DNA of 64,000 bases from Dillenia suffruticosa (taxonomy: Eukaryota > Streptophyta > Magnoliopsida > Dilleniales > Dilleniaceae), in contig JAVTVX010000016.1 in the NCBI GenBank assembly GCA_033439265.1, forward strand, positions 13,379,201-13,443,200, written 5' to 3'. This document shows, piece after piece, positions 12,501 through 26,262 of the stretch; the first letter of the stretch is position 1, and the number at the start of each line of letters is the position of its first letter. A program made the translations under genes and the position numbers. The notes beneath the pieces are model-generated. The model did not search any database. It was not told where the DNA came from and saw only the letters and a program-made list of their open reading frames with translations.

Positions 12501-14778
12501 CGAGCTTCCAAAACTGAGACCACACAAGTTGTTAATACTCGGCATTCCCCAATGAACACCACACTGGGGCATCTGACCTTCTAAACTTAACTCTTTTTAT
12601 AAAGCAATCCGCCGTAGCTCTATGCCGAGATAACCAATGAATTTCCAATATTATATCGAAATCATGCATCTTAATAGGAAAGTCTACCGCCAATGTTATT
12701 TCTCCAACCTTAATTTCACTACCCTTATACACTGAACTTCTTACTAACTGTCTACCCAAAAGAGTCTTTACAAATAATTCATCCTCAAGAGGAGACAATT
12801 CTCTATCAGCATACCGTAAAAATGTAGTACTGACAAAGGATCTATCAACACTAGTATCAATCAATATGTATGCATTTTGATTGAATAGAGTCATCATACC
12901 TATTCACAAAAAACTTCTACAAGATTAAATTCTCAATCATAACATGGTTAGACTAATATTCATCGATCTCTAATCTTACATGTTTTTCCTTTAAACACTC
13001 TAAAATTATCTTCACAAAATGTTTTTGGTGCCATAACTCTCTATTTTTTCCGGAACACTTCACCTCCGATTACTACTCCAATCTAATGTCGAAAGCTCTC
13101 TAATTGCACTACTAGACTTTATTCCCCATTTAGACCTAATACAATATAATGATTCATCAATTTCCCTTCATGTAATCTCAGAGGTACAAAACATATAAAT
13201 ATCATCTTGTAAAATATTTGGGGTCATTGCAAAAGAATTTTAAGTTTATACCATATTCTAAAATTTTATTCATGCTTTTAGACAATATTAACTATAAAGA
13301 TTTAAACTTTAAACCCATTACATGTGATAACATCAGGGTTCGTCTGAGTATCTTCCTTAGTAATTGCATATATCCTAGTTTGTGCATGGGTTTGAGAATA
13401 GAAAGGATTCTGAATCACTATGTTGCTTCCTGTCTTGGTTATAGGACTGGTAATGGAAGAAGGAACAAGAACATTTTCACGATTTTCTTTAGGAGAACCT
13501 GTCCTAACTTGCAAGTTGACTCATTTGTCCTTCACCATCTAGCTCAGGGCAATTTCTTTTAAAATGATCAGTCTTTCCACAATAGAAACATCATTTAGGC
13601 TCTAGATAAGGGCCGGTATACACCTTCTTACAATTCCAACATTAGTCACGATTACCCCAAAAAGACCTCACACCAAAAATGGCACTGGCTAGAGAAACAT
13701 CCGCTTTTGGATAGGAATAACTCATTGGTGAAACATCTGAACCGGCAACTGAAGCACTGCCTTGGGAAGTCACACTATGACTCCTCTTGGATGATTGGTC
13801 AGGATTATTTCCAAACTTTATTTCTTTCCAATATTCTCTCTGATTTCACCCCTCTCTTGAACCATTTTCTCAGCTTTCAAAACCATTTGCAGCACATCCT
13901 TAAAGTTATAGATATCAAAGACTGTCATTTTCTCTTAAATTTAAGGTTCAATAGCTCTTCAAAATTTGGAACAAAGACACTCCTCCATGGCTACCATTTC
14001 TGGCACATATATGGAAGCTCTCTCAGCTCCATTTCATATTCAATCATAGACTTATTCCCTTGCCTAAGGTGGAAAAATTCCTTCCGCTTCTGATCTCTAT
14101 AAAAATGGGTGTAGTATTTTTCATCGAATTCCTTCCGCTTCTGATCCTTTAGGTTTTGCTACCAAGTCTGTGCTCTTTTATCAAGCAATCTAACAAACAC
14201 TTTCATCTTATCTTCATCATCCAAATCCATATCCTATATGGTTTCCGATACTCGATTAACCCAATCCTTAACTACTATAGCATCACTTACCCTAGTAAAG
14301 GTTTCACGGCCCAACTGCCAAGCTTCTTTGATCAGTTTGGATAATATAGTGGTGGGATGTGTAGAGGATGTGGCAACTAGTGTAGAAGGTGTAGTAGGGT
14401 TTGTAAGGTTTGGTGGTAGTGGTGATGGAGGTGGTGCTTGGGTTTCAGGTTGATTTTGTTGGTGAAACTATGCTCCATATTTACTCCATCAGTCTATACA
14501 TTCTTGGAAGCCACCATGGGAGGAGGTGGAATTTCCAATGATTCAGATGGCATCGAAGCATGAGGAAAAGAGTTAGCCTGGTGCTCGGAAGAGAGGGAAC
14601 TCACCTCGTGCGTCTCATAGGTACCATCAACTACAAAAGAAGACAAGGTATTGCTCATGGAAACGAATTAATCTATGCATACCTAACTAACCATGAGACT
14701 CGTCTATCCTAGGATCCATGGGAAGCTCAAAAACACTTTAATAAAATTGTCATCGACCTAAGTTCTAACCAATGAAAT
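9583..14778 (-). mobile_element. Element H: gag-pol body
   Basis: This body carries gag, protease, RT/RNase H and integrase remnants in normal order on the minus strand. Recognisable pieces are RGKLGPRYIDSYKI (integrase tail), ECYWWPRM (integrase zinc finger) and PPYRMASMELKKLK (start of RT). All domains are interrupted and there are many breaks over the body. Confidence 0.85.
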
Positions 14779-17153
14779 TGTCACACCTCAGTCCTTGGAG
14801 CCAAGCACGCAACAATCGTTGTGTTGTCTTGAACTACGTGCAATCTCAGGCACACGCTCCGAGACTCAACAAGGCTAATCCCACAACAATACAATCTCAA
14901 TTTCTAACCAATTCTCTATAATCATAAATCATTCTTCTTGGGACCTCTTTCAACTTGAAATATTAAATAAGTAAAGTTCTAATAACTTTAACATAGAGAC
15001 ACCAAAACAAAGTTAAACTCCCCTTGGACCATTCAACCTCCATGGATCCTTCTAAGAGCTACATATGCCAAAACGAGACCAACACACATGATGTCAATGA
15101 TTCCAAGACAGTTGGATTGTCACAAGGCTCAAAAGAAGATCCTTAGATGAATTAACTTGCTACAAACCTGAAATATAAGAGAAAGAATGGGATGAGTACA
15201 ATTGTATCCGGTGAGTAAGAAATCTATGTACATGCCAATAAGTATGAAAGTGATTATGTTCTAAATCCATTAACAACAAATTTCTTTTTTATCATTTCTA
15301 AAATAATCACAAATTTACAAAAAACATTCATAAAATATTGACAACCAATGCATTCAAAATAAAATATTTCTCTTTGCATCAAAATGAGTTTCATCCAATT
15401 CAAAATAATGGAACTGCCAAAAAGATATCTCCTAATACAAGATTTTAGCCGGGGTCAAGGATTGGATCCATCAAGGGTTCTTATTCATATATTTATCCAA
15501 AAATGTCTTGATCTTGGTGTTAGCTTGGATATCACCGTTGGTGACTCATGGATGCCCAATAGAAAATTTGGGTAGGTGAACCCCCGACATCATACTATCT
15601 CAATCCAATATCTAGCTCCACTCATATCGTTCTTACTCTAGTCGGTCATGAGTGAGCAATAACCACAGCAGCTGTATGTATAGTCAGTCGTCATATAACA
15701 TCATTTTGGTTCGTAATTAAATTCCAAAACCATTTGCAGCCCATATTCATCTTTGTTTCAAATGAATATCAATCAATCAAGTAATGTAAATCATGTGGCA
15801 TTAAAATGTCAAATTCACATTTCCAACATCATCATTTCAAGAGAACATGTCACACTTAAACTAAATTACAAAACCATTTTCCAAAAAATAAAATTTGCAA
15901 AACATATAAAATCATTTTTCATTAAACAAGAAATAAAAGTCTCACTCACAATTAGGGGAGGGTATGCACTCTTACTAGTCTAGATTCTTGGCTTTATCAT
16001 TGATTGAAGAATCTTTGCCAAAATGCTATATAAATCACAGCATAGAATTAAGATTAAGCATTTATTCAATGCAAGGATAAAGCTAAATACATGATGGTGC
16101 AAATGAAAAATATGTCTCTATTATTTTGGCATCCATTAACTCTTCTTAACACCGATCTTCATTCCAAATTTTACAATTCCAATTAATATTACAAGTTTCC
16201 AACTCCTACATGCCTGAGAGGAACAATCATATTTTAGACTAAAAGTTCCGGATTCCAACTTTTACTTGAAAACCAGACATGAAACAACAATTTTTATATT
16301 TATAACCTAGTCCATTCAAATCATCCAAAAAAATTTAAATCCATAATGCAATTATCCTAACTGCATATCTCTAATATGCGCAGTTATGAAAAAATAGCTA
16401 TAACTGTCATTACACATATCTCAATCATGTGATTGAAGTCTCAGATTAAAGATAAAACTTAGATCTACAAATTTTGTATTCAGCACTTAGCCTAATTCAG
16501 TCTCAAAATTGAAGCAAATTACTCAATCGCAACAAGGCAAAACAATGTATTCCTCTATAGAACGAATCACTTTGAACAATCATTAAAAATCCGATTCTGG
16601 TAACATTTTGAAAAATCATTAAAAATCCAATTCTTATCATAATCCTTCGAATCATATACATCATTTTTAAGGCAAATATGTCTAGTTTCATATGAAGAAA
16701 ACTTCACTTAATTTGCCTATCTACAGAAGAAGTTATGATTGAAAGATCATAGCAAGCACAAACAGTCTAATTTGTAGAAAATCAAGGGTTCCATTTTTGT
16801 TCTAATCTTTCAACCCACTTCTAAGTTCAGATCATTAAACATGCTATTCACCATGATTTCAAAGATAAACCAAGCCTAAAACCATAAATTTGAGCTTACC
16901 TTATACTTGGCTCAGAGGATTCACATCAATCTCCAACATGAGTACTTCCAAATGCAAACTCCTTGCACCAACGTATTGCAATCCCAAGTTTTTTTTCCTT
17001 ATGATCAACTCATGGATTTGCTAAATGATGTTAAGAGCAAACTAGGAGAGCTTGAAGATCAAACATTTGGCTGATAGTTGCTTGGAAGATATGAATAAAG
17101 TGAAGGAGAAAAAAAGTAAAATGTAAAGGACTCAAAAAGATTTAAGAACCCCT

Positions 17154-17200
<47 letters not shown>

Positions 17201-17630
17201 CTTTCTTTTACTTTCTCAGCCATTCATACCAATACACAACTATTTTTCCCTTTTTTTAGGTCACACAACCCACAACCTTCTTTTGTTGCATTAAATGTAA
17301 CTTATCTCCCTTTGATACTCCTTTTGACTTTTCCAACTATTGTTTTCAAAAGAGAGGAAGAAAACAAAAGAAAGGGAAGTTTGAAAATGTGACTGGGTTT
17401 TTTTTTTGTCCTTTTTTTTTCATTTTAGAAATTTGGTAGCTCTAACATTGGACGTCAATGTGGATTCAAAGAAGTGAACTCCAAAATTTTGGGCTTCAAC
17501 ACTAATTCAAATCAAGCCCAAATTAAATTTGCTAATCCATCAAATTTTATGATTTAAATTTACACAATCAAAATTTATCATATAGCATACAAGTCATTCA
17601 TACAACTAAACATTGGATCCTGGTTTTGCA
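14779..17630 (-). repeat. Element H: 5' LTR
   Basis: On the minus strand it starts TGCAAAACCAGG and ends GAGGTGTGACA, with TG and CA termini. It is 2.85 kb, the same length as its partner. Confidence 0.85.
17161..17198. repeat. (AT)19 microsatellite
   Basis: Pure AT run in the element H 5' LTR. The 3' LTR has a (CT)n run at the same place (about 9139-9168), so the two LTRs have diverged by repeat replacement here. Confidence 0.95.
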
Positions 17631-19880
17631 ATTAGTGCATTTTTTTATGCGGGTATTTGTACTTTGAATCCACATACTAGATGATGAGGTGTGGAATTCG
17701 AATGGTAGTGAATTGATTTAGTTCATTCGTTTGAGTTTGAATTTTACATTAAATTGTTCTATATTTGTTGATTCGAAAAATGTGCAAATTTGTTGAGATA
17801 ATTAATAAATATCTTTTAAATCACTTATAACTCTATGTACTAGGAAATATGGCTTCATCGAAAAATATTATAATTGATCTAAACAAGGAGGACAAACTAA
17901 ACAGTGACAACTATAATATTTGGTACCGGAAGGTTCATCTTATCTTTGAGGAGCATGAGCTCACAAAGGTCCTAATGAATGAGATAGTAGACTCTGCAGA
18001 AGGTATAATGGCAAAGGGAAGATGGGATTAAGATGTCTTCCACACTTGGAAGAAGAAGAACAGCCAAGTTAAGGCTATCGTTATTACTTGCATGATTGAT
18101 GGACTAATCCCAATATATGAACAGTACCCAATGGTTAAGAAAATGTGGCTCATTTTCAAGGAGCATTTTGGAGCCGTTTCGACCTCAAAAGTGAGAATGC
18201 TCATTTATAAGTTTATAACTTATAATAAGTGTCTCAAATTATACCATGAAACAGCATCTCATGCAAATGCCTAATATAATTGATTTGCTTAAAAATGCAG
18301 ATGAGCTAATATCAAATGAGCTACAAGTCCTCGAAGTGATTCAATCCTTATTTGATTCATGGGAAATCATAAAAACATACCTTACTCATGATGACAGTAT
18401 TCATATTTTTACTGATGTGAGTCGTCATTATGAGTTGGAGGAGGAAAATACCTAGCCTCTCTCGAGTCTCGCCTATGCAACAGAGTTGAGCAAGGACGCT
18501 CATGGATCTAAACACAAATGAAAGAGACATGACAAGAAGAATCAAGACAAAAGCAAGGAACACTTATATGAAAACCCTAATAACAAAGGACTGAAACACA
18601 ATAGGAAACCAATGTACAAGAACAAAGTGAAGTTCTACATTTGTGGCAAATTTGGTTATTTCGCTCGTAAATGTGATGAGCGGAAGGCATGCTATATTTC
18701 CTTTGTACATGGTTTATCTTTTGTCTCATCGATAGTGATGCTTACTGATTCCTTTTTTTTTTGTAGATTGTAAACTCAGGAGCCATAGATCATGTAACTC
18801 ATGATAGGAGCATATTTTTGGAATTCCATCTTTTAAGTGCTAAGCGAGAAGGATATACATAGGGATTAGTGTGTTTGTGAACGTCAAGGGAAAAGGCACT
18901 TGTAAGCTGGGGTTGCATGGTGGCCAAACTCTTTATTTGCACCTCCTCTACACATCAGATATTCAATGGGCTTTTAAAACCTTTGGTATGTATGTTTATT
19001 GTAACAACTTTTGAATTAGATCTAAACATGTAATAGATGGATTGTATGCCTTTGATACAATTTCTTATAATAGCAATATTTCTTGTGAATTGATAATTGT
19101 CATTACATCCAATTGTAGTATTGATGATGTGAATGTATGACATACTAAACTAGGACACATAGGGTAAGAAAAAATGAATCGATTAACTAAAAATGGTCTT
19201 TTAGAACTGCTAATAAGAGTTGAGTTGCCCGTGTATGAGTTTCGTCTATCTGGTAAAACCACAAGAAAACCATCTGATAAGACTATGAGAATAGACTCTC
19301 CATTAAAACTAATTCACTTTGACATCTATGGTCCTATGAATGTAAGAGAGAGAAACGAAGTTGCATATTTTATAATATTTATAAATGATTATACTTGTTC
19401 CGGTTAGAGTTATTGGATCTCGCTTAAGTTTTAGGTATTAGAATGCTTCAAAAGGTTTATAAATGAGGTAGATAACCAATTAGACATGAGATTTAAAACT
19501 CTTAGAATCGATCGAGTATGCAAGTATTTATCTAATCAGTTTAAAGATTTCTGTTTCAAGAAATGTATCACAAGACAATTGACTATTCCTGAAACTCTTT
19601 AGTAGAATGAAGTTGCCAAGAGAAGAAATAAAACACTCTTAAAAATGGTTAGGTCAATGATGGTGCAAGTAAACTTACCTATCTCCTGTTGGAGAGATGT
19701 ATTATTATCTACGACTCATGTCCTTAACTGTGTACCATTAAAGTCTGTAACAAATACTTCCTACGAACTATGGATAAGTAAGAGGTCTGACCTTAGTTAT
19801 ATAAGATCATGGGAATGTGTTGTGTATGTTCACTATTCCTCACACCCTCATGGGAAGTTGACGTGTGAATAAAGAAGTGT
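17631..19880 (+). mobile_element. Element I: Ty1/copia remnant, gag to integrase
   Basis: Gag starts at 17849 (MASSKN, then NYNIWYRKV, a hallmark of copia gag). A CCHC zinc knuckle (CGKFGYFARKCDE) lies near 18640, a protease-like NSGAIDHVTHD near 18775, and pre-integrase and integrase pieces at about 19150-19870 (HFDIYGPM, TLLKMVRSMM, YELW). Reverse transcriptase and RNase H are not found downstream and no LTR pair was recognised. The remnant is truncated at the 3' side and has many breaks. Element H lies directly against its leader at 17630. Confidence 0.85.
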
Positions 19881-20349
19881 ATTTTTATAAATACAATAGA
19901 ATTTTTATGGTACTGCCACCTATTTGTAATGGTAGCAAACAACAGCATTGTTAACTACTATATTAATTTTCAACATTATTTAAAATGTATGGAGCCCTTA
20001 CTCATCATTTTATCAAAAATTTGTCTACCAAATATGTGAACTAAAAGAAGAGATTACACCATGAAAATTTATTTGTAAAAATAGATTCAAAGGTAAGTTC
20101 ATCATCATGTAACCCTTTGCACTTATTATTTAAACAATTCTTATTGTATAATATAATCCTATACATTTACTCTACCCTATCGTGTATTCCGAAATACATG
20201 TTGTCCTAGCGTGGCATATAAAACAAAGTGTAGAAAATTTTGATCATTATAATATATCCATCAAGTTTTTATTATTAATTTTTCAAATTTATGTTACAAA
20301 TATCATTTTTATATAATACAATAATGATGGAATAAAGAGTGAAAACGTT
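19881..20349. other. AT-rich stretch with no gene seen
   Basis: This follows the copia integrase remnant. No RT motif or long frame is visible; it may be decayed retroelement sequence. Confidence 0.4.
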
Positions 20350-21700
20350 ATTACAAAAATTTGCGTGGTTACCGCTAAAGGGTACTATGTACCATAAGTC
20401 GACAGGAACATATGAATCACGGGTTTTACCACTAAAAGATAGTTGCTTAGCACTATTAGTCTCTAATTATTATAGATGGGAACAAATTAGTATTAAATGG
20501 ATAAATCTACCATAGGTCAAAGCTATTTACCATTAATAGGCGACAATTACAACTTATGGGCTTCTTGATGTGGTAGTGGATGAATAGGGTTATTAATTCC
20601 ATAATAACTAGTCAATATTACCCGATTAATTTCAAGTTATTCTAATTATGTAACCACGTGCTAAATTATTAATTGAAACAAGAATAAAAATGATAAACCT
20701 TAAACTTATGAAAGTTTCAAATACATCAACAATCAATCAATCGATTTAAACTAAATACAAAACCCTAAAAATTATTTCTAAATAAATTAGAGAAATAAAA
20801 CTAGAAATTACTTAAATGCTAAAACTAATAAAAAGCAAAAATAAAAAATAAAAAAATAACATATTAAATCTAACGAAATACTAAACAAAATAGGGTATTA
20901 AAATTAGACATCAAATAAATAAAGGAGTGTAAAATACACAAAATAAAATGTGCAAACCAAAAAAGTCTTAAATGTGAAATTGCAATAAAAAAGCAAACAC
21001 TGGAAAGGTCTCGAAGGCAATGGAAGAAGAAGAAGATGAAGCGATGGCGACTATTGGACTTCCGACGATGAAACGGAAGAATGATGTCAATTGTTTGACT
21101 TCTGGCAGTAGATCATGGAGAAGAGATTGAAGATTGGAATTGAAGAGCAGTGAACATAAAGGTGCGAGGATAGGATTTGAAGGGCAGAGGAAAACTCGAC
21201 GAAATGAATAAAGACCGAGGAACGATGACCTACGACAACAAAGTTTATAGCGAAAAGAATGAGGACATGTCAAAGACAATCAATTGAACAAAGAAGATGG
21301 TTGTGATTGGTGGCGAAACTAGAATCGTGTAGAGGTGATGATGGTGTGAACAGGCATGATTGATGAGGAACGGCTGATGAATGATGATGAACAGAGACTG
21401 ATGGTGATTGAAGATATCGAGTGGTGCAAAGACAGAAACAGTAGTAAATTGAAGACCGTAAACAATAAAGGCAAAAAAAATTGGTAATTGAAGAGAAGAA
21501 TTCGAATAGAAGAAAACAAGGGAATTAAAGGACAATTAAAATTATAAAATTGGATGACAACCGTCACTGGTAGAATGTTTTTCCCTTTGCACGCATTCCT
21601 CTGCTTTTATAGAATTTTTCAATCCTAATTCAAATTTAGTTCCAATTCTTCTTTGTAAGTTTCAAATTAAGAAATCCGGTTCGCAAAATATTTAAACCCA
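20350..21700 (-). mobile_element. Possible decayed solo LTR of Athila/Tat type
   Basis: The left edge (gcgtggttaccgctaaagg ... gtcgacagg) has the look of the end of a plant Tat/Athila LTR read on the minus strand. On that strand a TATA-like TATAAAAGCAG (about 21611-21621) follows an AT-rich upstream part, as in element D. No partner LTR or target duplication was found. Several His/Ser-rich frames across 20968-21567 are not convincing genes. Confidence 0.35.
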
Positions 21701-23296
21701 AAAATATGTAAAGAATAATTAAATTTTGTAACACTTTAGAACATGAGTTCTAAAATACAAGTTTTCAATTTTAGAAAAGCATACACAGAATATATATCCT
21801 AAAAAGTTTCAACTTTAAGATACCCTCCATTGGATCCATCTACATACCTAAAAAATTTAGAGCTAAAAAACATCAATACCAACAATTGGTCCAGGATTGC
21901 TCTTTACTCGACCGAATCTAGCTAGCAATGTTGTGGCTTCTATCTCTGTACTTTCTCTAAAAAGAATAAAAAAAATAAAGGAATAAATATAAAAATACTC
22001 GATAAGTGAAATACAATCACATAACTGTGTAAGAAAATGAATAATAAGTATGAGAATGTCAAACAATTGCTCCAAAAGGAAGCTTAACACGGCACAAGAT
22101 ATATTTGCAAGTGTATAGATTTCATAGCTCAAATCAAAATTTTTTTTAGAGACACTCCACATTCACAAAACATTATATAAATCCAAATTAAAGAAAAATA
22201 TTTTAGAAAATCAAGAAAATCATTTTCACATTCACAAACACAACAATCCATCCACTCACCGCTATGGAGAGTAGTCACTCACAGATTTCTCCACAATAAA
22301 GGTCTTGCCTCAATCAACCTTGTCCAACTACTAAGGGATATCATCAAGTAACCACAATTATCAAAATAAGTCAATCCAAGTCAACCCAAAAACCCTAACA
22401 TTCAAAACCTATTTTTCTCTCACTTACTATAACTCTAAATCTTCCAAATCCAAGTGGATAAGTAGTTAGGCAAATTGAATCTTGGGATAGGAAGATTATA
22501 ATATCTCAATATTGTCTCCAAAGGATCCTTCCAGTTTGGGTTACACCAAATCCCTTGATTCTCTCCCTTTTGTGACAACTCTAGATTCTCAAGCCCTTCT
22601 TCAAAATCAAGACTAAAATCTAATGTTGGGGAGTTAGATGAGTAGTTTGGAACCTTTGATCTTGAAATTTGGTTGTGAATCGATTGGGTTTGGGAGAAGA
22701 GAGAAGAGTAGTCTAGAAAATGAGATAAAGTTTTTCAGTCTCTTGGGTTTAGAGTCTCATTTCTCTTTTTATCTTCAAACCCATTCTTATATTTACTTAG
22801 TAGCCCTCTTACACTTTTATATTGTACAAAGTGTCCAATTTGTTCTTTTGGTTTATTGGGAAGCTTAACCCTATGAATGTAAGTATTTAAAATTATGTTT
22901 TATGAAGAAGAATGCATTTGCCGATAAGAAGGAAAGGTGGATATAAAAATTAGAATTTATGGAAAATAAATTAGAAATAATAAAAATATAGAATGTTCAA
23001 AAATATGGGATATATTATAAATTATATATTATATAACTAAAGGGTTTAAGTGGCCCAATGTGGAAAGCATTTTGGAGAGTTGGTGGGCCAAGGTTCAAAT
23101 CTACATAACTACAAGTACCGAGAGCAATTCGATGTTTAATACAAGTGTTTCAACATAAAACCGAGAGGTAAATGGAAGTGCAAGATGCATGTGCTCCAAC
23201 ACAAAGCTGAGAGGTAAGATCCAACTGCACTCTAGTAGTGTACCGAGAGTTAGTGGAGCCAGAAGGTAGCAGAGCTGAGTGGTAAATAGAAAAAAA
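21701..23296. other. AT-rich region with no gene seen
   Basis: I found no protein family match, RNA gene or LTR pair. Short frames are present but lack recognisable motifs. Part of it could be the lost 5' side of element E. Confidence 0.4.
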
Positions 23297-23364
23297 AATG
23301 TACCAAGAGACTTCAAGATCCACAATGTACCAAGAGACTTCAAGATCCGCAATGTACCAAGAGA
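23297..23364. repeat. 27-bp tandem repeat, about 2.5 copies
   Basis: The unit starts aatgtaccaagagacttc. Two full copies (23297-23323 and 23324-23350) differ at one base, followed by a half copy. Shorter echoes of accgagag occur either side (about 23115-23410), which suggests an older, longer array. Confidence 0.9.
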
Positions 23365-23689
23365 GAAATGGAATTTAATGGTAGTGCTCCAATACCAAGA
23401 AAATCGAGAGGTAGCATTCACCAAGAAATTGTGGAGTGTAATGAGAGAGAGATAAAAATAAATATGAGACTGAGAAATAGCAAATCAACTTTTCACAGAG
23501 ATGTCAAATTCCACCGAGTACCAAGCACTCTAATAACCAAAAACTTAAAAAACGATAGTCTATCAGTTAAGAGCTTAAAAAAGTTATTGTGCAGACCAAA
23601 GAACAAAATCCACATTTATATCTATATTAATAACTCTCCTACAATTTACAAGGTACACAAATCTCAAATGGTCCTTTAGAGTTCAATAC

Positions 23690-24369
23690 CACAACTGAAC
23701 TTTACAGGTATTACATGAAGATCCTTCTAGGGAGGAGGATGGTGCATTGCCTGCCTTGATGTCTACCCTACAGATTGAGCAAAGACTAAAGAAAGGAGAA
23801 GTGATATATGTGGTCGCCATGATAGAAGATGGAAGAGACAACAAGGAAAAGATTCCCTAACCTATGGCCAAAGTATTGAAGGAGTTCTCAGATGTTTTTC
23901 CTGATGAAATGCCTAGGAAATTGCCTCCTAGGAGAGCCACAGACCACTAGATTGAATTAATACCAGGAGCAAAGGCCCTGTCACAAGCACCTTATTGATT
24001 TTTCCCTAAAGAGTTGGAACAACTGAGGAAGTAATTGAAGGAACTATTGGACTACTGATGCATTCAACCTTCAAAGGCTCCCTTTGGTGCTTTAGTCCTT
24101 TTTCAAAAGAACAAAGATGATTTCCTCAAGATATGTGTAGAGTACAAGGCCCAAAACAAAGTAACGAAGAAAAATAAGTACCTGGTAACCTTGGTGGCTG
24201 ATTTATTTGATCGACTTGCAAAGGTCAAATTCTTCACCAAACTTGACTTGAGATCCAGGTATTGGCAAGTAAGGATTATCGAGTGTGATGAGCCAAAAAC
24301 AACATGTGTAACCAAATATGGCTCATATGAGTTTCTTGTAATGACCTTCAGTTGGACAAATGCCCCAAC
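23690..24369 (+). mobile_element. Element E, left part: gypsy protease-RT linker and RT
   Basis: The translation matches the start of a chromovirus RT: FSDVFPDEMPRKLPPRR, IQPSKAPFGALVLFQK, FFTKLDLRSRYWQVRI and YGSYEFLVM. It is cut at 24369 inside RT by element C and resumes at 41552. It is broken in several further places, and the 5' part (LTR, gag) is not recognisable. Confidence 0.85.
24365..24369. repeat. Target site duplication of element C, left copy
   Basis: ccaac directly before the LTR start TGTAACACC. The right copy is at 41552-41556. Confidence 0.9.
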
Positions 24370-24573
24370 TGTAACACCATCACTGCGGTATCCGTACTAT
24401 TGTACTCTTGTTTCGGAATTAAATAAAAATATTTTTCAGTTATATATATAGAGAAATTTTTATTTTTTTTTATTTTTGATTTTGGGGGCTTTAAATCGAA
24501 ATTTTTGATGTTTATATATAAAGTATCTGTATTACCGATTTGAGGTATACCCTATTTTGTTAAAATTTGAAAC

Positions 24574-24616
<43 letters not shown>

Positions 24617-24917
24617 GGAAAACACAACGTTTTGCCCAAATCGCTGCGTTTTCCCCCAAATTGGATTAGGGCTTTAAGCCCTAATCTCTCCTTCTTCTCT
24701 CCCTCTCTACTTCTCTCTTTCCCTTTTGGCCAAAAGCCTCTTTCTTACTCTCCCTTTCTTCCTCTCGCTGTTGCTCTCTCCCTCTCTTTGGCTTCACCAC
24801 CCTCCGCCGCTCGCTCCACCACTGCTCCTCCCTCCTGCGAGCACAACACGAGCACGCCACAGCACAATCTTCCTCGCGTGAGCACGCCGCAGCCCGAGCT
24901 TCCTCGCGCGAGCGCGC
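24370..24917 (+). repeat. Element C: left LTR, first piece
   Basis: It matches 38640-39210 of the right LTR (gtaccgtactattgtactc-type start, long A run, then a CT-rich stretch and a GC-rich stretch). It is interrupted at 24917 by element D. Confidence 0.9.
24578..24611. repeat. Long A run in element C LTR
   Basis: About 34 A residues. The partner LTR has a run of only about 16 at 38825-38840, so the tract has changed length since insertion. Confidence 0.9.
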
Positions 24918-26244
24918 TGGTCGGGTTGTCGAAGCCCTCAAATTAATTTTGATTTCCCCAATACAACAAACTGTAGCAATAGTGGTTACTAGGTCGAATC
25001 CCAAGGAAACTAGTTAATTCAATCTCTTAGTTAATGTAAAAAAATTAAGTTGGGGGTTTTCAAACAATTTGCTAAAATAAAATTTGCCGAATAAAAATTA
25101 ATAACTTAAAAATAAGAAACAAATCAACAATGCAAAATACTAAAATTTAAGGAAGAAACTTAATTTATCAAATTCCGATCCAAGGGTTCTTATATTCGAC
25201 TGTCTTATTGATCATTAGTTGAAAATATTATTTTTGCAATTCAAGCATTTAACCTTAAATCTATTAGGATAGCCGAAATAAATCTTTCATTTTCCTAAAA
25301 TAATTGACCAAATCCAGCATCCAATCAAAACTTATCATTAATCAAATAGGTACGATAACGTTTCATATCAAATAATGAGAGTATTAAGTTTTGTGAAAAC
25401 AGTTAAACCAAAATACAAGTAACCAGAATAGCCGTACAATTATTTGATTTTGTTCCATTGATTTCTTAGGTTAAAATGAATATCGGCAACGACCCATAAA
25501 CATAAATAACCTATTTGCTACTTGTACCATTCATTCATAACAATTACGGATCACTGAAATTCTGGATGTAGTAGAAAATTTGATATTGAATTAAATTGTC
25601 AGATTAACCAATACCAATCATTCATAAAAATAAACCAAGAATTGATGAATACTTGAATTAAAAATGCAAGAAATTAAATAAAATACATAACCTCAAAATG
25701 AAGACAATCAATGAAATTCCCCTTGAATCAGAAGAAAAATTAGTCACTCATGGTGAAAACAAACAAGAAAAGAAAATTGTTCTTAAATGAAAAGAAAAAA
25801 AACTAAAACCTAAAGGAATAAAATGTGCAACTGCCCTCTTCTCCTGTGAACAGTAACATGAATAGTGCTGTGGACTCCCTTGGAATATTTATAGGCCATG
25901 AGACTTCAAGGTAAATTAGAAGTCTTCTCTTGCGTGACCTAGATCTCAAAAAGATTCTTCCCTAAAAAATAAGAAACAATTAACTCTTTTAAGCAATTTT
26001 ACTTGAAGTAAAATTTCTATTACAAATAAGTTTCCCATTTTAGATACTTCCTCCTTCCTTTGTCGGCCCAATTGATATATTGAACCAATTAATTCCAAAA
26101 TTGCCTCCTTAAACCCATTTTAATCTAATCTCCAATTTTGATCCCCTAAAAATAAAAAGTCATAAAAAACATTCATTAAGGCAATAACCAATCCAAAATC
26201 ATACTATAATAGCAATAATAAAAATGACATTTTGTGTATTATCA
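24918..26244 (-). repeat. Element D: 3' LTR, 1327 bp
   Basis: On the minus strand it starts TGATAATACACAAAATG and ends AACCCGACCA. A TATA-like TATAAATA lies on the minus strand at about 25887-25894. Confidence 0.9.
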
Positions 26245-26262
26245 AATTCCCCCACACCAAAC
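26245..26262 (-). other. Element D: polypurine tract
   Basis: On the minus strand the bases before the 3' LTR read TTGGTGTGGGGGAATTT. This is the usual place and composition for the plus-strand primer of an LTR element. Confidence 0.8.

Larger units (their letters stand above)
6735..17630 (-). mobile_element. Element H: Ty3/gypsy (Tekay/Del-like) element, both LTRs present
   Basis: This is a minus-strand element of about 10.9 kb. The 3' LTR is 6735-9582, the body 9583-14778 and the 5' LTR 14779-17630. Reading the minus strand the parts are gag (about 14650-13200), protease (about 12900-12540, with ILIDT...SFVS), reverse transcriptase and RNase H (about 12450-11100), the zinc-binding domain of integrase (about 10950-10700), integrase core (about 10670-10430) and integrase tail (about 10040-9840). 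The domain order is normal for a chromovirus. It has many breaks in every domain and is long dead. The LTRs differ by roughly 10-15% by eye, so this is one of the older insertions here. Confidence 0.85.

Noticed and set aside
20968-21567. Minus-strand frames rich in Ser, His and Phe
   Set aside because: Low-complexity frames in a probable decayed LTR, with three overlapping frames and no motif.
24557-24946. Plus-strand frame of 129 residues, Lys- then Ser/Pro-rich
   Set aside because: It lies wholly in the element C LTR across the A run and the CT- and GC-rich parts; its composition explains it.
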